DNA from: Macrobrachium rosenbergii
Taxonomy: Eukaryota; Arthropoda; Malacostraca; Decapoda; Palaemonidae
Assembly (NCBI RefSeq): GCF_040412425.1
Contig: NC_089749.1
Span: 41,940,239-42,004,238 of the forward strand
Reading direction: 5' to 3'
DNA: 64,000 nucleotides
In this document: piece after piece, positions 61,076-64,000 of the stretch
Position numbering within the stretch: position 1 is the stretch's first letter
How the letters are laid out: each line of letters opens with the position of its first letter
Notes under the pieces: model-generated
Seen by the model: the letters and a program-made list of their open reading frames with translations, nothing else
What the model was told of the DNA's origin: nothing
Database searches by the model: none
Position numbers and translations under genes: made by a program

Positions 61076-63380
61076 TTAACCCTTTAACGCCGAAGCCCTA
61101 TTTACAAAAACGTCTCCGTATGCGTGGCATTCGGTGAAGTTAAGCATGAAGCGGAAAAGAAGTTTTCAAAAAATCACATGCATTGCTTTTAAGATTAAGA
61201 GTTCATTTTTGGCTCATTTTTTTGTCATTGCCTGAAGTTTAGTATGCAACCATCAGAAATGAAAAAAATATCATTATCATATATAAATATTGGAATATGA
61301 AGCAGCGAAAAAAAAAACTCGTATATAATTGTATACAAATCGCTGTAAGCAAAGCGGTTAAAGCTAATGAGTTAATTTTTTCAGTTGTATTGTACACTAT
61401 AGAATTGAGATGATTTTGGTATATAACAAATTTTAAAACGATCAAGCAACACAGAGAAAATATTATGCAAAATGATGCATGAATTAAGTAATCTTGGCGG
61501 GCCGTAAAAAAATGTTTTTCAAAAATTCACCATAAATAAAATACATGCTAGAGACTTCCCGTTTGTTGAAAAATGAAGGTAATTGATTGAATATTACTAG
61601 ACTGTAAGTTTTTAGCTACAATTGCAGTTTTCGACCATTTTGGTCAGTTAAAGTTGACCGAAAGTCAATTTTTCTATTATAAGTGATTTATATGGAAATA
61701 TTTCAAAACCGATAAGCTAAAACCATAGTTATTTTTGTTGTACTGTACATGAAATTGCTCACATTTCATATATAAAACTTTATGTAATGACTAATACAAA
61801 ACGGTGCAAATATTACGACAACGAGATGAAAGAATTTCTGAGATGTTGATGAGTTACCACGCGCGCGAGCGTAAGGAAAATGTTTTTAAAATTCACCATA
61901 AATCGAAATATTGTACTAGAGACTTTAATTTATTGCAAAATGAAGTTAAGCGATTGAATATTACTAGAATATAAGGATTTTTTCAACACAATTGCGTTTT
62001 TACTAGCTTACAATTGCGTTTTTTACCATTTCGGTCGAGTTAAGGATTGACCGAAGGTTGAAATTTGGCAGTTATGATTTATGTGAAAATATTTCAAAAC
62101 TGATAGCTATAACCATGAGCTATTTTCTACCTTGTATTCTACATGAAATTGCATTTTCATATATAAAAGTTTATGTGACTAATGTAAAACGATGCAAACA
62201 TTACGACAACATGGCGAAAGAATTTCTGAGATGTTAGGCCGGGTTACAGTAGCATGAGCGTAGGGAAAAATTTTTTCAGAAATTCACCATAAATCGAAAT
62301 GTGCTAGAGACTTCCAGTTTGTTGCAAAATGGTACATGATTGAATATTACTAAATGTACCTTCATTTTGCAACAAACTAAGTCTCTAACTGTATTCGATT
62401 TATGTAATTTCTGAAAAAAAATTTCACTACATCTGCGCACCTCGGCCAGGCTATCGAAAACTGCTTTTCGTCTGTTGCTCATGTGTTCACATCGTTATAG
62501 TCGTTACATCTTTGCTATGTGAAATGTGTGCAATTCATGTGAAATACAATGAAAAACTAGCTCATGGTCAATTTTAGTATTTTCATAAATCTGACAACTC
62601 TGCCAAATTTCAACCTTCGTCGCTTAACTCGACCGAAGCGTAAACGCAGTATAGCAAATGCTTGCAATTATGTAAACTGCCATTCTTGCAATAAATTGAA
62701 GTCTCAGCACAATATTTCGTTATGTTAATTTTTAAAAAACATTTTCGCAAATAACAGCGACTAATGACCGGTGTGAAAATTCTTTTCAAATCTGGGCCAA
62801 ATAATATTTGCATTTCTCTTATTCGTACATAGAAGTTTTATATGAAAATGTGTTCCAATTATACATTAACAAAAATGGTTTGCTTTTATGGATTTTGGCC
62901 TGTTTCCGCATAAATCGCGATAGCGAAAAAATTCGACTTAGGTCAGCTTTTAGCTCGACGAAATGGTCGCTTCAATTATATTTGATGTATATTCAGTCAA
63001 TTACGCTGTTTTCAACAAGCGGAAGTCTCTAGCACGTGACTAGACATGTTAGCTGTTTTCGTCGGCTAAATCATCATTTTGTGACTTAATATTTCTGCTG
63101 TGTTACTTTTGATAGTTTCAAAAACTATGTATACCAAAATCATCTTTCAGTTGTGTGTAACTGAAAAAAATCTTTGTTTTGCTTGGCGCATTATATACAG
63201 TGCTATGCAGTTTTTAGCTTCCAGCTATGCCTGTGATGATATTTTTGATGGTTGCATACTAAGCACTCGAGCATGACAAAAATGACATGAGCTGCTTGTC
63301 TTAGCGTGTAATTTTTGAAAGCTTTTCTTTCGCTGTGCCCTGCTCTGAATGCCGCTGATATATAGTAGAACTTAGGCGAC
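61076..63380. repeat. Satellite-like core with TTAA/CCCTTT end
   Basis: It starts TTAA-CCCTTTAACGCC at 61076. Within the left arm a unit of about 370-385 bp repeats (attcaccataaat at about 61527, 61900 and 62281, each followed by ctagagact). After 62345 the units run in the opposite direction (agtctcagcacaat at 62700; agtctctagcacg at 63024). The same unit and end occur at 31480-32416. Confidence 0.75.
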
Positions 63381-63619
63381 AAGGGCAATATTTGCAACAA
63401 GCTTCAATAACATATATTTGTTTTTAATAAAGTACTAACCTATCGCAGGCTATAAACTCCAGATGCTGAATTAAGACGAGTATACTCGACGCTATTGGCT
63501 GTGTCTGGCGCTCGTTACCATGGCGTCGATGAACTGACTGCTTGGCGTTGATATTGTGCGAACGCTAAATGTTTATGAAATTCTGAGACTCGGTGTGATC
63601 ACGTGTTGCATAATCGGCG

Positions 63620-63890
63620 CATCTATGTTCGTTTCTTGTCTTTTGTTCGTCGGCGATGACCCTAATACTCACAAAAATATTGCTAAGGCTTCTGGCAAAT
63701 TCTGAAAGAAGACTGTGGGAAAGTAGTTCTTGTTTGAAGGAAAAAATTTTGCTGTGTTAACCACCATTTGATGTTAATGGTAGTAAGAAAGAAAGTGGAA
63801 GACTACAAAAATGCTTAATGATATGAAACTTCACCGATAGTGCTGGGCACTGATGCGGCAGTCTTGGTTAATCATGAAGATGGTTTCTTT
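63620..63890 (+). pseudogene. Tigger transposase N-terminus, + copy
   Basis: It is a diverged, inverted copy of 60430-60720. Shared words include gctaaggcttctggcaaa, aagaagactgt, gttttgctgtg-like text, accaccattt-gatgttaatg, and taatcatgaagatgg. Several small deletions remove the frame. Together with the - copy it forms the outer ends of the inverted duplication. Confidence 0.75.
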
Positions 63891-64000
63891 CTGTTACAAC
63901 GAAGACTGGCGAAACGATGCCCACCGACCAACAGCGTCAACACGGCTGCTCCAACCGGCGGTTATCGGCACAACGTGAAAACAGCGTATTTGATGGAAAT

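Larger units (their letters stand above)
60340..64000. repeat. Large imperfect inverted duplication
   Basis: Landmarks pair across a centre near 62.2-62.35 kb. tttgccagaagcctta at 60647 faces taaggcttctggcaaa at 63684. gccaatagcgtgtcgagtat at 60933 faces atactcgacgctattggc near 63482. cagtttgttgcaaaatg at 62315 faces cattttgcaacaaact at 62363. Arms of about 1.65 kb are visible, and the right one may run past the window. Divergence is highest in the right arm. Confidence 0.8.

Overview
The window is eukaryotic. It holds spliced exons with GT/AG boundaries, no operons, dense microsatellites, and layer on layer of decayed transposable elements. Abundant DIRS-type retroelements, very long (AG)n, (TAC)n, (TAA)n and (TA)n tracts, and an arthropod-like gene make a decapod crustacean the best guess. 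That is an inference; no rRNA, mitochondrial or other diagnostic locus is present.

Host gene. Six consecutive + strand exons (187-328, 1273-1470, 5230-5388, 6254-6387, 9029-9162, 30693-30805) encode the middle of COG5, subunit 5 of the conserved oligomeric Golgi tethering complex. Splice phases agree across every junction. Exon 1273-1470 carries a one-base frameshift. The last visible intron donor is at 30806, and I found no later COG5 exon up to 64000, so the next intron is over 33 kb or the gene is broken. A separate, unidentified exon lies on the - strand at 51314-51445.

Introns, left part (1-9.2 kb). These carry (GA)n/(CT)n microsatellites with a shared flanking module, Tigger-like MITE debris, and a local duplication that copies a splice donor.

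Giant intron (9.16-30.69 kb). In order it holds: a duplicated block with (TAC)n; a tRNA-derived SINE; pogo/Tigger relics; the GIY-YIG end of a Penelope-like element; DIRS copy A split by nested MITEs and a Tigger; a Jockey/CR1-like LINE tail; a 490-bp palindrome; a Dong/R4-like LINE set in a (TAA)n tract and itself split by a TTAA-flanked DNA transposon; and DIRS copy B containing a second SINE.

Right part (30.8-64 kb). Two nearly complete but dead DIRS elements, C (32.70-40.50 kb, - strand) and D (42.13-50.16 kb, + strand), both keep inverted terminal repeats and an internal complementary region. Beyond them are a foldback element, more DIRS terminal modules and a - strand DIRS remnant (51.8-57.1 kb), a Gag/protease relic of an LTR retroelement with a MITE at a TA site, and a large imperfect inverted duplication (about 60.3-64.0 kb) whose outer arms are Tigger transposase starts and whose core is satellite-like with a TTAA/CCCTTT end. 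That end also occurs, inverted, at 31.5-32.4 kb.

No bacterial-style system, CRISPR array, tRNA or rRNA gene was seen. The most notable things are the DIRS inverted-repeat/ICR architecture, the exact nested insertions, the inverted duplication and the COG5 frameshift.
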